Positions 42,615 through 51,506 of a stretch of DNA of 64,000 bases are shown here, in pieces. The notes under the pieces are model-generated. The model saw only the letters and a program-made list of their open reading frames with translations, had not been told where the DNA came from and searched no databases. The stretch covers positions 1 to 64,000 of the forward strand of contig NZ_VJMG01000016.1 of the NCBI RefSeq assembly GCF_007004135.1, in the 5' to 3' direction. The position numbers and the translations under genes are program-made. This DNA is from Affinirhizobium straminoryzae. GTDB taxonomy: Bacteria; Pseudomonadota; Alphaproteobacteria; Rhizobiales; Rhizobiaceae. Position 1 is the stretch's first letter. Every line of letters begins with the position of its first letter.

Positions 42615-42937
42615 CGGCCAAGTTTTTAGCCGGGCGTCCGCTGACGCAGGACGAGGAAGCCGAGATCCAGCGGATGATCGCCTCCGATCCGGATGCGCCG
42701 GAGGCAAGCGAGGCGGAGATGGCTGAGGCACGTTCTTTCGCCGAGGTTTTTCCGGACGTGGCCGCGAGCATTGATCGGGAAATTGCCCGCCGCGGACGCG
42801 GCCGCCCGCCGGTGGAAGCGCCGAAGGTGGCCGTGACCATCCGTATCGAGCCGGAGGTGTTGCAGCGTTTTCAGGCCCAGGGCAGGGATTGGCGCAGCCG
42901 GATGACCGAGGCGCTGCGCAAGGCGGCAGGATTGTGA
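42611..42937 (+). CDS. brnA: BrnA-family antitoxin
   Basis: A 108-residue antitoxin. The C-terminal half carries the ribbon-helix-helix DNA-binding region (KVAVTIRIEPEVLQRFQAQGRDW), which binds the operator; the N-terminal half is acidic and should wrap the toxin. Overlaps brnT by ATGA, so translation is coupled. Confidence 0.87.
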   Translation: MTAKFLAGRPLTQDEEAEIQRMIASDPDAPEASEAEMAEARSFAEVFPDVAASIDREIARRGRGRPPVEAPKVAVTIRIEPEVLQRFQAQGRDWRSRMTEALRKAAGL

Positions 42938-43062
42938 GCCGAGGTGAGACAATAGGGGGTCTGATTACGTCTGCCGAACGCAACGCCTGCATCACAAGTT
43001 CTGATGGGTTCCTTGACAAATCCTGCATTGTGCCGGCCCCGCTTTGCTGCGACGAAGGGAGC

Positions 43063-44238
43063 ATGTCTCGGATTTTGCCCACGTCCTCGCCCTTGCGCAT
43101 CGGCTTTGCCGGGGCTGTTGCCATGGCGGCGGCCATGGGCTTTGGACGTTTCTTCTTCACGCCGGTGCTGCCCGGCATGATGAGCGGCGTGCCGCTGTCG
43201 GCCTCTGAAGCGGGGCTGATTGCGGCTGGCAATTTTGCCGGTTATCTCGCCGGCGCTTTGCTCGCCAGCCAGTCCTGGGCGGCGGGACGGGAGCGGGGCC
43301 TGGCCCTCGGCGGTCTTCTGGCCACGGCGCTTTTGCTTCTGGCCATGGCGCTGACCGAAAGCCTGCCGCTCTTCATCCTCATCCGGAGCCTTGCAGGTCT
43401 CGCCAGTGCCTTTGCGATGATCTTCACCACCTCCATCGTGCTGCCGCACGCGCTTGGCCGCGATGGGGTGCAGGCCATCCATTTCGGCGGTGTCGGCGCG
43501 GGCATTGCCCTGTCTTCGGTCGTCGCCTTCCTTGTGCATCGCGCAGCCGGGGATGCGGCGCATGGATGGCGGATGGACTGGATCGTTGCCGCGGCGATCG
43601 TCCTCGTCGGGCTCATGTATGTGGCGCACCAGTTGCCGCGCCCGCCGGCTGGTCGAAAGGCGGAGGCCGAGCCGCCGATGCGCTGGACACGTCCGCTTGT
43701 GCTGCTGACGCTCTCCTATGGTCTGTTCGGCTTCGGTTATGTGGTGACCGCCACATTCCTCGTGGCCATCGTGCGGATGGCGGCCGCCGGGCCGGCGGTG
43801 GAGGCGGGGGCCTGGCTTGTCACCGGGCTTGCGGCCTGTGTGTCGCTGTTCCTCTGGCGGCCGTTTTCCGCCCGCATCGGGCTTGGATGGAGCACGCTGC
43901 TCTGCCTTCTGCTTGAGGCCTGCGGTGTCCTGGCCTCCGTGCTGATGCCGCCCGTCATCGGCGCTCTTCTGGGTGGCCTTCTTCTCGGCCTCACCTTCAT
44001 GACGGTCACGGCGTATGGACTTCAGCTTGCCCGTGCTCTGACCCCGGCAAGCCAGCGGCGGGCGCTTGCCATGATGACGGCGGCCTTCGGCACGGGGCAG
44101 ATTGTCGGACCGCTGGTCGCGGGCTGGGCCACACAGGCAAGTGGAAACTTCACCCTCGCCTCCGTCATGGCCGCCGTCGTCCTTGTGGTGGCAGCGATCT
44201 GCCTGCGCCCGGTGCTTGGCCGCACAGCACCGACATGA
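43063..44238 (+). CDS. YbfB/YjiJ-family MFS transporter
   Basis: A 391-residue major facilitator protein with twelve predicted helices, starting LRIGFAGAVAMAAAMGFGRFFFTPVLP, the signature opening of the YbfB/YjiJ group. Substrate unknown; relatives are thought to export arabinose-like sugars or drugs. The ATG at 43063 has GAAGGGA immediately upstream; the frame to 42889 runs back into brnA and is not part of the protein. Ends in a hairpin shared with the convergent chemoreceptor gene. Confidence 0.9.
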   Translation: MSRILPTSSPLRIGFAGAVAMAAAMGFGRFFFTPVLPGMMSGVPLSASEAGLIAAGNFAGYLAGALLASQSWAAGRERGLALGGLLATALLLLAMALTESLPLFILIRSLAGLASAFAMIFTTSIVLPHALGRDGVQAIHFGGVGAGIALSSVVAFLVHRAAGDAAHGWRMDWIVAAAIVLVGLMYVAHQLPRPPAGRKAEAEPPMRWTRPLVLLTLSYGLFGFGYVVTATFLVAIVRMAAAGPAVEAGAWLVTGLAACVSLFLWRPFSARIGLGWSTLLCLLLEACGVLASVLMPPVIGALLGGLLLGLTFMTVTAYGLQLARALTPASQRRALAMMTAAFGTGQIVGPLVAGWATQASGNFTLASVMAAVVLVVAAICLRPVLGRTAPT

Positions 44239-44273
44239 TCTCCGCAGATGGCCGGTAGCCTTAACTTGCAATG

Positions 44274-44305
44274 AGGCAAGGCGGGGATGTGCCCGCGCCT
44301 TGCCT
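44274..44305. terminator. Hairpin between convergent genes
   Basis: AGGCAAGGC (44274-44282) pairs with GCCTTGCCT (44297-44305), with GGG/CCC inside, between the MFS stop and the chemoreceptor stop. No strong T-run on either side, so it is only a possible terminator. Confidence 0.4.
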
Positions 44306-44327
44306 GGGATCGGGTCTCAGAGCCTGA

Positions 44328-46274
44328 TCAGAATTCTGACCAGTTCTCTGTCGCCTGTGCGCGGGCGGCATTGGCGGAAAAGGCTGCGGCGAGCTTGCGG
44401 CCCAGCGCGCGGGCCGGTGACCGCACCGGCTGGGTTGCCACGGCCGGTGCCGCGACGGGCCGGCCCGGCTCGTTTCGCACAGCGGCCTCCGCAAGCCTGA
44501 ACTGCGACAGCAACTGGTTCAGGGCTGCCACCTCGCGGGCAAGGCCATGGCTGGCCGCCGTGGTCTCTTCCACCATCGCGGCGTTCTTCTGGGTGTCCTG
44601 ATCCATCTGGTTGACGGCCGTGTTGATCTGCTGCAGGCCGGAGGACTGTTCCTGCGCCGCCTCCACGATGGCGCTGACATGCTGGTTGATCTCGCGCACC
44701 TCCGCCACGATGCTTTCCAGCGCCCGGCCGGTATCACCGACCAGCTGCACGCCTTCGCGTACCTGGCCGTTGGAGGCGGAAATCAGGTTCTTGATTTCCT
44801 TGGCGGCGGTGGCGGAGCGCTGTGCGAGTTCACGCACCTCCTGCGCCACGACCGCAAAACCCTTGCCAGCTTCGCCGGCGCGTGCCGCTTCGACGCCGGC
44901 ATTCAGTGCCAGCAGGTTGGTCTGGAAGGCGATTTCGTCGATGACGCCGATGATGTTGCCGATCTCGCCCGAGGAACTCTCGATCTTGCCCATGGCCGCA
45001 ATGGCCTGACGCACGATCTCGCCGGACTGTTCGGCGCTGGCGCGGGTGCGGGCCACCAGTTGGCCGGCCTCCTGCGCACGACGGGTGGAATCCTTCACCG
45101 TCGTGGTGATTTCCTCCAGCGCCGCCGCTGTTTCCTCCACGGCTGCCGCCTGCTGTTCGGTGCGCTTGGCAAGGTCATTGGCCGCCGACTTGATCTCGTT
45201 GGCGCCGGCATCGATGCCCTGCGCGTTCCGGGATACGGCCAGCAATGCCGCCTGCAGCTTTTCGGCCGACTGGTTGAAGTCGTGGCGAACCTGGTCGAGG
45301 CTTTCGGTAAAGGGGGTAGCGATGCGATGCGAGACGTCTCCATCGGCCAACCGCGAAAGCGCATCGGCGAGGTTGTCGACTGCATGGCGCACATCGCCAG
45401 TGGCGCGGGCCGCCTCTGCCTCGCGCTGCAGGCGTTCCTGCTCGGACAGGCTGCGATTGGCCTCTGCCTCCTCCTCCAAACGGGTGCGTGCAATCGCATT
45501 GTCGCGGAACACCGCCACCGCCTGGGCCATGGCTCCAATTTCGTCACGTCGGTCAATGCCATCGACCTCCTGTCGCGTCTCGCCGGCAGCAAGCGCGGTC
45601 ATGCGCGCCGAGAGCGTCTTGATTGGGCGTATCACGCCGTGCGACGCAACCAGCAGCGACAAGACGAAGACGCCGGCAAACAGAAGGCCGCCGGTGATCA
45701 GCACATAGCGGATCGTCGCATGGGCATTCCGCTGCATGGCCTGGGATTCCTTCTTCAGGCCATCGATGCGCTGACTGTTCCAGTCGCGGATATCCGCGCG
45801 CCAGGCAATCACCTGGGGATCGACGGTCGCAAGAATGGCTTCTGCTTCCTGCGAATGCCCCTCCGCGTCCGCGCGGATGGCGCGGCGGAATTCCGCCAGC
45901 AGCCCGCGTGCACGCTCGGCGAAGCGGTCGAGATCGGCCGCATATTCCGGCGTCAGCGATTTGGCCATCTCGAAGCGGCGGGCCATCAGCGCCTCTTCGT
46001 CCTGAAAGGACTTCAGCGGCTGGAGCCGCTGCTCGATGGCGGGATCGAACATCGCCACCTGGTAGGCCGCAGTCTGGGCCGCCACCATTGCGGTGGAGAT
46101 GCGCGCCACTTCCACGGCGGCGAAGGTATCGGTGGAGACAAAATCGTCATAGGTCGCGACCGTGTCCCGGAAGCCGCCGCCCATGACTCCGATGCCGACC
46201 AGTCCGAGCAGGCCGATCACGGCAACGAGCGACACGATCTTGGTGCGAATTGTCACGTGCTTTAATAGAAACAA
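44328..46274 (-). CDS. Methyl-accepting chemotaxis protein with CheR-binding tail
   Basis: A 648-residue transmembrane chemoreceptor. Helix 1 (about 10-33) and helix 2 (about 188-212) flank a 150-residue periplasmic helical sensor. HAMP follows in VIRPIKTLSARMTALAAGE. The signalling domain has the hairpin tip DEIAFQTNLLALNAGVEAARAG, VAQEVRELAQRS and methylation helices. The final residues NWSEF fit the xWxxF pentapeptide that tethers CheR and CheB. Ligand unknown. It is a single gene. Confidence 0.95.
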   Translation of the reverse strand: MFLLKHVTIRTKIVSLVAVIGLLGLVGIGVMGGGFRDTVATYDDFVSTDTFAAVEVARISTAMVAAQTAAYQVAMFDPAIEQRLQPLKSFQDEEALMARRFEMAKSLTPEYAADLDRFAERARGLLAEFRRAIRADAEGHSQEAEAILATVDPQVIAWRADIRDWNSQRIDGLKKESQAMQRNAHATIRYVLITGGLLFAGVFVLSLLVASHGVIRPIKTLSARMTALAAGETRQEVDGIDRRDEIGAMAQAVAVFRDNAIARTRLEEEAEANRSLSEQERLQREAEAARATGDVRHAVDNLADALSRLADGDVSHRIATPFTESLDQVRHDFNQSAEKLQAALLAVSRNAQGIDAGANEIKSAANDLAKRTEQQAAAVEETAAALEEITTTVKDSTRRAQEAGQLVARTRASAEQSGEIVRQAIAAMGKIESSSGEIGNIIGVIDEIAFQTNLLALNAGVEAARAGEAGKGFAVVAQEVRELAQRSATAAKEIKNLISASNGQVREGVQLVGDTGRALESIVAEVREINQHVSAIVEAAQEQSSGLQQINTAVNQMDQDTQKNAAMVEETTAASHGLAREVAALNQLLSQFRLAEAAVRNEPGRPVAAPAVATQPVRSPARALGRKLAAAFSANAARAQATENWSEF

Positions 46275-46648
46275 GGAAATACCTCATGTCCCATGACCCG
46301 GCCTTGAGGTTTGCAAGGCAGGAGCGGGCACTGAAATTGTTCGGGCAACATTGCGCAACAGGGGCCTGATCATCAGGCGACGTGGACCATAGGCGGTCCC
46401 GGGCAGTTATCATACCTGACAATGAGTCGGTTAATTTCCCGTTACATCGGCGCTGGTATTTCTGTTCTTCTATGCCGATCACGCCGCCGCGCCGTCCGGG
46501 ACAGTTTTGTCCAGCAGATCTATTGGACAATATTACAATTGCTTAAGGCAAACCGGATGGGCATTGCCGCCCCCTGCCAACTAGCTTACCTTCGCCGCCC
46601 ACACGCGCCGCTTTCGGCGCCGCATCGCAGCAAGGGAAACCGCCTTCC
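46275..46648. other. Intergenic stretch between divergent chemoreceptor and bacA
   Basis: About 374 bp, AT-richer in 46400-46560, with no coding frame of note. It probably carries the promoters of both genes. Confidence 0.5.
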
Positions 46649-47929
46649 GTGTTCCATTCATTCTTTCCACGGCCCAAACTGTTTTTCACCTCCGCCGCGC
46701 TCTGGTCGCTGGTCTGCATCGTGGTGTGGTACACCGTTGGGCCGCAGATCGGCACCGCCATCGGCCTTCCGCCACTGCCGGCCGGGGAAAAGCCGCCGAT
46801 CGGGCTTGCCTTCTTCTTCACCACGGACAATCTCTGGTTCTACATCTATTTCACGGTCTTCGTGCTGATCTTCGGTGGCACCTGGAAGCTGATCGAGCGC
46901 CATCATCGCTGGTCGAACTGGTCGATCTGGGGTTCCGCCTTCATCGTGTTCATCGCCTATTTCGCGGTGCAGATTTCGGTGGCCGTCAACAACTGGCGCG
47001 GGCCGTTCTGGGATCTCATCCAGAAGGCGATGTCGAAGGAGCCGGGCGTCACGACGAGCCTGCTCTACGAATATCAGCTGCGCTTCCTTGAAATCGGCGT
47101 GCTCAGCATCGTTCTCAACGTTGTCACGGCCTTCTTCACCAACCACTATGTGTTCCGCTGGCGCCAGGCGATGAACGACTACTACCTGTCCAAGTGGGAC
47201 AGGCTGCGCCACATCGAAGGTGCCTCGCAGCGTATCCAGGAAGATACGATGCGCTTCGCCAATATTCTCGAAGGGCTGGGCGTCACGCTGATCAACTCGG
47301 TGATGACGCTCGTCGTCTTCCTGCCGCTGCTGTTTCGCATGTCCGACAATATCGGCGACCTGCCGATCATCGGGGCCGTGCCGCATGCGCTGTTCTGGCT
47401 GGCCATCGGCTGGTCGCTGTTCGGCACCGCGCTTCTGGCCTTTGCCGGCATCAAGCTGCCCGGCCTGCAGTTCCGCAACCAGCGCGTCGAAGCGGCCTTC
47501 CGCAAGGAACTCGTCTATGGCGAGGACAATCCGGACCGCGCCGATCCCGTGACGGTCGGCGAGCTGTTCGGCAATGTGCGCCGCAACTACTTCCGCATGT
47601 ACTGGCACTATCTCTATTTCAACGTGGCCCGCTACACCTATGGCCAGCTGGACGCGATCTTCCTCACCACCATCCTGATCCCCACCTTCGTGGCCGGCAA
47701 GCTGACCATGGGCCTGTGGCAGCAGGTGGCGACCGCCTTCGGTCAGGTGAGCGACAGTTTCCAGTATCTCGTCAGCTACTGGTCGACGATCATCGAGCTT
47801 CTGTCGATCCACAAGCGCCTGAAGGCCTTCGAGGCGGCCATCGACGGCCAGCCGCTGCCGGAGATCGACCAGCGCTATCTGGAGCGCGAGGCCGAGGGCG
47901 GCGAACTGGCAGCCGACAAGCCCTACTGA
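46649..47929 (+). CDS. bacA: BacA/SbmA-family peptide transporter
   Basis: A 426-residue inner-membrane transporter. It imports antimicrobial and nodule-specific peptides and is needed in S. meliloti for survival inside legume nodules and for very-long-chain fatty acid modification of lipid A. The sequence MFHSFFPRPKLFFTSAALW at the start, AVNNWRGPFWDL, NHYVFRWRQAMNDYYLSKWD and QEDTMRFANILEGLG match BacA along its length. The start is GTG at 46649. It ends before a strong hairpin shared with the convergent deacetylase gene. Confidence 0.93.
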   Translation: MFHSFFPRPKLFFTSAALWSLVCIVVWYTVGPQIGTAIGLPPLPAGEKPPIGLAFFFTTDNLWFYIYFTVFVLIFGGTWKLIERHHRWSNWSIWGSAFIVFIAYFAVQISVAVNNWRGPFWDLIQKAMSKEPGVTTSLLYEYQLRFLEIGVLSIVLNVVTAFFTNHYVFRWRQAMNDYYLSKWDRLRHIEGASQRIQEDTMRFANILEGLGVTLINSVMTLVVFLPLLFRMSDNIGDLPIIGAVPHALFWLAIGWSLFGTALLAFAGIKLPGLQFRNQRVEAAFRKELVYGEDNPDRADPVTVGELFGNVRRNYFRMYWHYLYFNVARYTYGQLDAIFLTTILIPTFVAGKLTMGLWQQVATAFGQVSDSFQYLVSYWSTIIELLSIHKRLKAFEAAIDGQPLPEIDQRYLEREAEGGELAADKPY

Positions 47930-47951
47930 AAAGGGGATTGATCCCAAACAG

Positions 47952-47990
47952 ACAAAGGCCCCAGCGGACGCCTTCCGCTGCGGCCTTTGT
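47952..47990. terminator. Strong hairpin between convergent genes
   Basis: ACAAAGGCC (47952-47960) pairs with GGCCTTTGT (47982-47990), and CAGCGGA/TCCGCTG form an inner stem. Probably terminates bacA and, on the other strand, the deacetylase. Confidence 0.65.
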
Positions 47991-48012
47991 CCTGTAATGC
48001 CGTGTGAGACGA

Positions 48013-48999
48013 TCAGAGGCCGGAATCGGCCTCCGGCTTCGAAGGCGGCCGATCCTTCAGCGCCGCAATCGCCTCGCCATAGGTCACGCAGCCGACATCC
48101 GGCAGGCCGCAGACATCGGTTACCAGCCGCTCCATGGCCCGCCAGTAGGCGCCGCCATTCATCTCCACGAAGTGAAAGCCGACCTGCAGCGGAATGCGCT
48201 CGCCCGCATACTGCCGGTCGAAGGCGGCGCGGAAGGCGGCATAGGCACGCTCCTGGAATTCCGGCGCGCGGCTGGGGTTCTCGATGCCGGCGGAATGACG
48301 GATGAAGAGGTTGTAGTCCATCGCGATGATCTTGCGATTGTCAGGCCCTTCCGGGATCAGCGGCAGGCCGAAGTTCAGCACGCCGTCGCGGCTCTCCGGC
48401 AGCACCGGCCCCTTGCCGATGCCGCTGCCGTCATAGGTGAACCCTTCGGCATGCTCTGCCGCATTGAGCGGTTCTGACGTCGAGAGATAGGGCGCGCGAA
48501 ACCCCTTGATGTCGGAAACGAAGGTCCGCCAGCCCGCCGGCTCGCTGCCCTCTGCGCCAAGGTCGGCCCAGGCATTCGTCAGCACCCGGCGAAAGCTCTG
48601 CATCTCCGTGCGCCAGTCGCTCTCCGTCCAGTCGCGGCCGTCGAAATGGCCGCAGGTGTGGCTGGCGATTTCGTGGCCTTCCTGATGCGCCTGCCAGATG
48701 TGGTCGAGCCGGGTCAGCGCCTCCTCGCGTGTCTGGGCAAAGCCGATATTGGAACGGCCGGCTTTCTGGTTCGGGGCCTGATAGGTTTTCGCCCGCGCCC
48801 GCTCGATCACCAGCGTACAGGACAGAAAATAGGTGAAGCGGGCATGGGCATTCTGCGCAATCTGGCGGCTCCTCGCCCAGAGCGCATTGCTGCCTGCGCC
48901 ATCGAAGGAGATCAGCAGCAGTTGCTTCGGCTTCTCCTCGGCCTCTGCGGATGCACTACAGCAGAGAAGAGCGGCAACGAGGGCAGGAATGCAACGCAA
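48013..48999 (-). CDS. Exported polysaccharide deacetylase family protein
   Basis: A 328-residue CE4/NodB-type deacetylase with a signal peptide (LRCIPALVAALLCCSASA). The catalytic Asp is in LLISFDGAGSN and the zinc site in ASHTCGHFDG (His-x3-His). The start is TTG at 48999 with AGGA 6 bases upstream, which puts the signal peptide at residue 1; the longer frame to 49170 crosses a palindrome and is not needed. It would remove acetyl groups from a cell-surface or peptidoglycan sugar. Gene stands alone. Confidence 0.85.
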   Translation of the reverse strand: MRCIPALVAALLCCSASAEAEEKPKQLLLISFDGAGSNALWARSRQIAQNAHARFTYFLSCTLVIERARAKTYQAPNQKAGRSNIGFAQTREEALTRLDHIWQAHQEGHEIASHTCGHFDGRDWTESDWRTEMQSFRRVLTNAWADLGAEGSEPAGWRTFVSDIKGFRAPYLSTSEPLNAAEHAEGFTYDGSGIGKGPVLPESRDGVLNFGLPLIPEGPDNRKIIAMDYNLFIRHSAGIENPSRAPEFQERAYAAFRAAFDRQYAGERIPLQVGFHFVEMNGGAYWRAMERLVTDVCGLPDVGCVTYGEAIAALKDRPPSKPEADSGL

Positions 49000-49121
49000 G
49001 ACGGATCCTGTCGATCTGAGTGTGTGTCGGGGCCTTGTCGCGACGGAATGCGGCAAAGCCGGGGCATGCGATGCGAAGGGCCGCGGCCCGGCCTCTCGCT
49101 GTGGCTCGAGGCGTTCGTTGC

Positions 49122-49148
49122 TCAAATCGATCCACTGGATCGATTTGA
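49122..49148. promoter_or_regulatory. Perfect 27-bp palindrome upstream of deacetylase and YfgM-like genes
   Basis: A 13-base arm with core CAAATCGATCCA (49123-49134) is followed by a one-base spacer and the exact inverse TGGATCGATTTG. It lies between the divergent deacetylase start and the YfgM-like start, 100-120 bp from each. Dyad symmetry with a central spacer is what a dimeric repressor binds. No transcription terminator features. Confidence 0.55.
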
Positions 49149-49246
49149 CGGCCAAGCCGTCGCAACTCACCCCCTTACATCCCGGTCAAAATAGGTTAGA
49201 AGGCAGGCTTTCGAGGCAAGGGGCCGCCTTCTGGCCGGAGTTTGGC

Positions 49247-49915
49247 ATGGTACATGATAACGACAGCTTTATCCGCGAGGTGAATGAGGAACTGCGTTCC
49301 GAGCAGATCAGCGGCGTCTGGCGCAGGTTTCGCTACTTCATCATCGGCGGGGCCGCGCTGATCGTTGTCGGCACGGCGGCCTATCGCGGTTATGAATACT
49401 GGCACTCGCACAATGCCTCGATCTATGGCGACCAGTTCCTGGCGGCCTTGAACCTTGCAAAGGATAAGCCGGACGAGGCGCTCGCCGCCCTCAAGACGCT
49501 TGAGGCCGATGGCAGCGGTGCATATCCGGTGCTGGCGCGTATGCGGGCCGCGACGCTTCTCGCCCAGAAGGGCGATGTCGCTGCTGCGGTTGCGGCCTTC
49601 AATGACGTCTCCAAGGACAAGGCGGTTCCGGAAGTCATGCGCGATGTCGCCAAGCTGCGCGCCGCCTTCCTGCTGATCGATACCGGCACCTATGACCAGG
49701 TTTCGGCAGAGGTCGAGGTGATGGCGGTTCCGGGCAATGCGCTGCGCAATTCCGCCCGCGAGGCGCTGGGTCTTGCCGCCTACAAGGCCGGTGACATGGC
49801 CAAGGCCAAGCAGTGGTTCCAGGATATCGCCGGCGATGCGACGGCGCCCCGCAATGTCGCCAACCGCGCGCAGATCATGCTCGATACCATTGCCGCATCC
49901 GGCAAGGCACCGTAA
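49247..49915 (+). CDS. YfgM-like membrane-anchored tetratricopeptide protein
   Basis: A 222-residue protein with a short cytoplasmic N-terminus, one membrane helix (about 28-45, YFIIGGAALIVVGTAAY), and a periplasmic helical repeat domain (residues 55-220). It resembles E. coli YfgM, which helps the SecYEG translocon and chaperones, though the bamB gene that usually follows is absent. Start ATG 49247 has GGAG 6 bases upstream; the frame to 48833 is noise. der follows after a 123-bp gap, as in the yfgM-bamB-der arrangement. Confidence 0.82.
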   Translation: MVHDNDSFIREVNEELRSEQISGVWRRFRYFIIGGAALIVVGTAAYRGYEYWHSHNASIYGDQFLAALNLAKDKPDEALAALKTLEADGSGAYPVLARMRAATLLAQKGDVAAAVAAFNDVSKDKAVPEVMRDVAKLRAAFLLIDTGTYDQVSAEVEVMAVPGNALRNSAREALGLAAYKAGDMAKAKQWFQDIAGDATAPRNVANRAQIMLDTIAASGKAP

Positions 49916-49918
49916 TTT

Positions 49919-50006
49919 AGAGCATCTGACCAAAGACCGGAGACTGGTCTTCGGTCCGATGCGTGACCAAAAACCGGAGCATCCTGCCGTTTTCGCATGA
50001 TGCTCT
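49919..50006. repeat. Palindromic repeat between YfgM-like gene and der
   Basis: The segment begins AGAGCAT and ends ATGCTCT, with inner complementary pieces (GACCAAAGACC.. / GGTCTTCGGTC). The TTTTCGCATGATGCTCT end is a common rhizobial intergenic repeat motif. It fills most of the gap before der and may form a hairpin in the mRNA. Confidence 0.65.
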
Positions 50007-50038
50007 GGAACGAGAAGGCCAGAAAGGCACCAGATCCC

Positions 50039-51469
50039 ATGAGCTTCACTGTCGCCATTGTCGGGCGTCCCAATGTCGGCAAGTCCACGCTGTTCAACCG
50101 TCTGGTGGGCAAGAAGCTCGCGCTGGTGGACGATACGCCGGGCGTGACGCGTGACCGTCGGCCGGGCGATGCCAAGCTGGTCGACCTGCGCTTCCGCATC
50201 ATCGATACCGCCGGCCTGGAAGAGGCCGATCCCGAAACGCTTGAAGGCCGCATGCGCGCCCAGACGGAGATGGCGATCGACGAGGCGGATCTGTCGCTCT
50301 TCGTCGTGGATGCCAAGATGGGGCTCACTCCCGTCGACCAGACGCTGGCGGAAATGCTGCGCCGGCGCGGCAAGCCGGTGGTGCTGGTCGCCAACAAGTC
50401 GGAAGCGCGCGGTTCCGATGGCGGTTTCTACGATGCCTACACGCTGGGACTCGGCGAACCGGTGCCGATCTCGGCCGAACACGGCCAGGGCATGATCGAC
50501 CTGCGCGACGCGATCGTCGAGGCGATCGGTCCCGAACGCGCCTTCGGTGACGACGAGGATGACGTTGCCGTCACCGATGTCGATGTCAGCGCGGCCGAGA
50601 TCGAGGGCGGCGAGGACGAGGAGATCGAGCCCCTCTATGACGAGACGAAGCCGCTGCGCGTCGCAATCGTCGGCCGCCCGAATGCAGGCAAGTCCACGCT
50701 CATCAACCGCTTTCTCGGCGAGGACCGCCTGCTGACCGGCCCGGAAGCCGGCATCACCCGCGATTCCATCTCGGTGGAGTGGGAATGGCGCGGCCGCATG
50801 ATCAAGATGTTCGATACCGCCGGCATGCGCCGCAAGGCGCGCGTGCAGGAAAAGCTGGAAAAGCTGTCGGTGGCCGATACGCTGCGCGCCATCCGCTTTG
50901 CCGAAACCGTGGTCATCGTCTTCGATGCCACCATTCCCTTCGAGAAGCAGGACCTGCAGATCGTCGATCTGGTGCTGCGCGAGGGCCGCGCCGCGGTGCT
51001 TGCCTTCAACAAGTGGGATCTGGTGGAAGAGCCGCAGGCAGTTCTGGCGGATCTGCGCGAAAAGACCGAACGGCTGCTGCCGCAGGCGCGCGGCATTCGC
51101 GCCGTCCCGATCTCCGGCCAGACGGGCTACAGCCTCGACAAGCTGATGCAGAACATCGTCGACACCGACAAGGTGTGGAACAAGCGCATCTCCACGGCCA
51201 AGCTGAACCGCTGGCTGGAAGCACAGCAGGTGCAGCATCCGCCACCGGCCGTCTCCGGCCGCCGCATCCGCCTGAAATACATGACGCAGGTCAAGGCGCG
51301 CCCGCCGGCCTTCATGATTTCCTGCACGCGCTCCGATGCGCTGCCGGAAAGCTATGTCCGCTATCTGATCAACGGCTTGCGCGCCGATTTCCAGATGCCG
51401 GGCGTTCCGATCCGCATCCATTTCAAGGCGGCGGAAAACCCCTACGAGAACAGACGCAAGAAGCGCTGA
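50039..51469 (+). CDS. der: Ribosome-biogenesis GTPase Der
   Basis: A 476-residue essential GTPase with two tandem G domains that assist 50S assembly. The first P-loop GRPNVGKST is at 9-17, followed by [15 protein letters not shown] and NKSEA. The second GRPNAGKST begins at residue 212 with DTAGMRRKA and NKWDLVEE. The KH-like C-terminus [17 protein letters not shown] ends the protein. An acidic linker (about 175-205) joins the domains. ATG 50039 gives the family N-terminus MSFTVAIVG. Convergent with the glycosyltransferase gene. Confidence 0.97.
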   Translation: MSFTVAIVGRPNVGKSTLFNRLVGKKLALVDDTPGVTRDRRPGDAKLVDLRFRIIDTAGLEEADPETLEGRMRAQTEMAIDEADLSLFVVDAKMGLTPVDQTLAEMLRRRGKPVVLVANKSEARGSDGGFYDAYTLGLGEPVPISAEHGQGMIDLRDAIVEAIGPERAFGDDEDDVAVTDVDVSAAEIEGGEDEEIEPLYDETKPLRVAIVGRPNAGKSTLINRFLGEDRLLTGPEAGITRDSISVEWEWRGRMIKMFDTAGMRRKARVQEKLEKLSVADTLRAIRFAETVVIVFDATIPFEKQDLQIVDLVLREGRAAVLAFNKWDLVEEPQAVLADLREKTERLLPQARGIRAVPISGQTGYSLDKLMQNIVDTDKVWNKRISTAKLNRWLEAQQVQHPPPAVSGRRIRLKYMTQVKARPPAFMISCTRSDALPESYVRYLINGLRADFQMPGVPIRIHFKAAENPYENRRKKR

Positions 51470-51485
51470 TCCCTGTGGTCCCGAC

Positions 51486-51506
51486 GACCGGTCCGCTGGG
51501 CCGGTC
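51486..51506. terminator. Hairpin between der and the glycosyltransferase gene
   Basis: GACCGGTCC and GGGCCGGTC pair with one mismatch around GCT between the two convergent stops. No T-run, so termination is only inferred. Confidence 0.4.
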
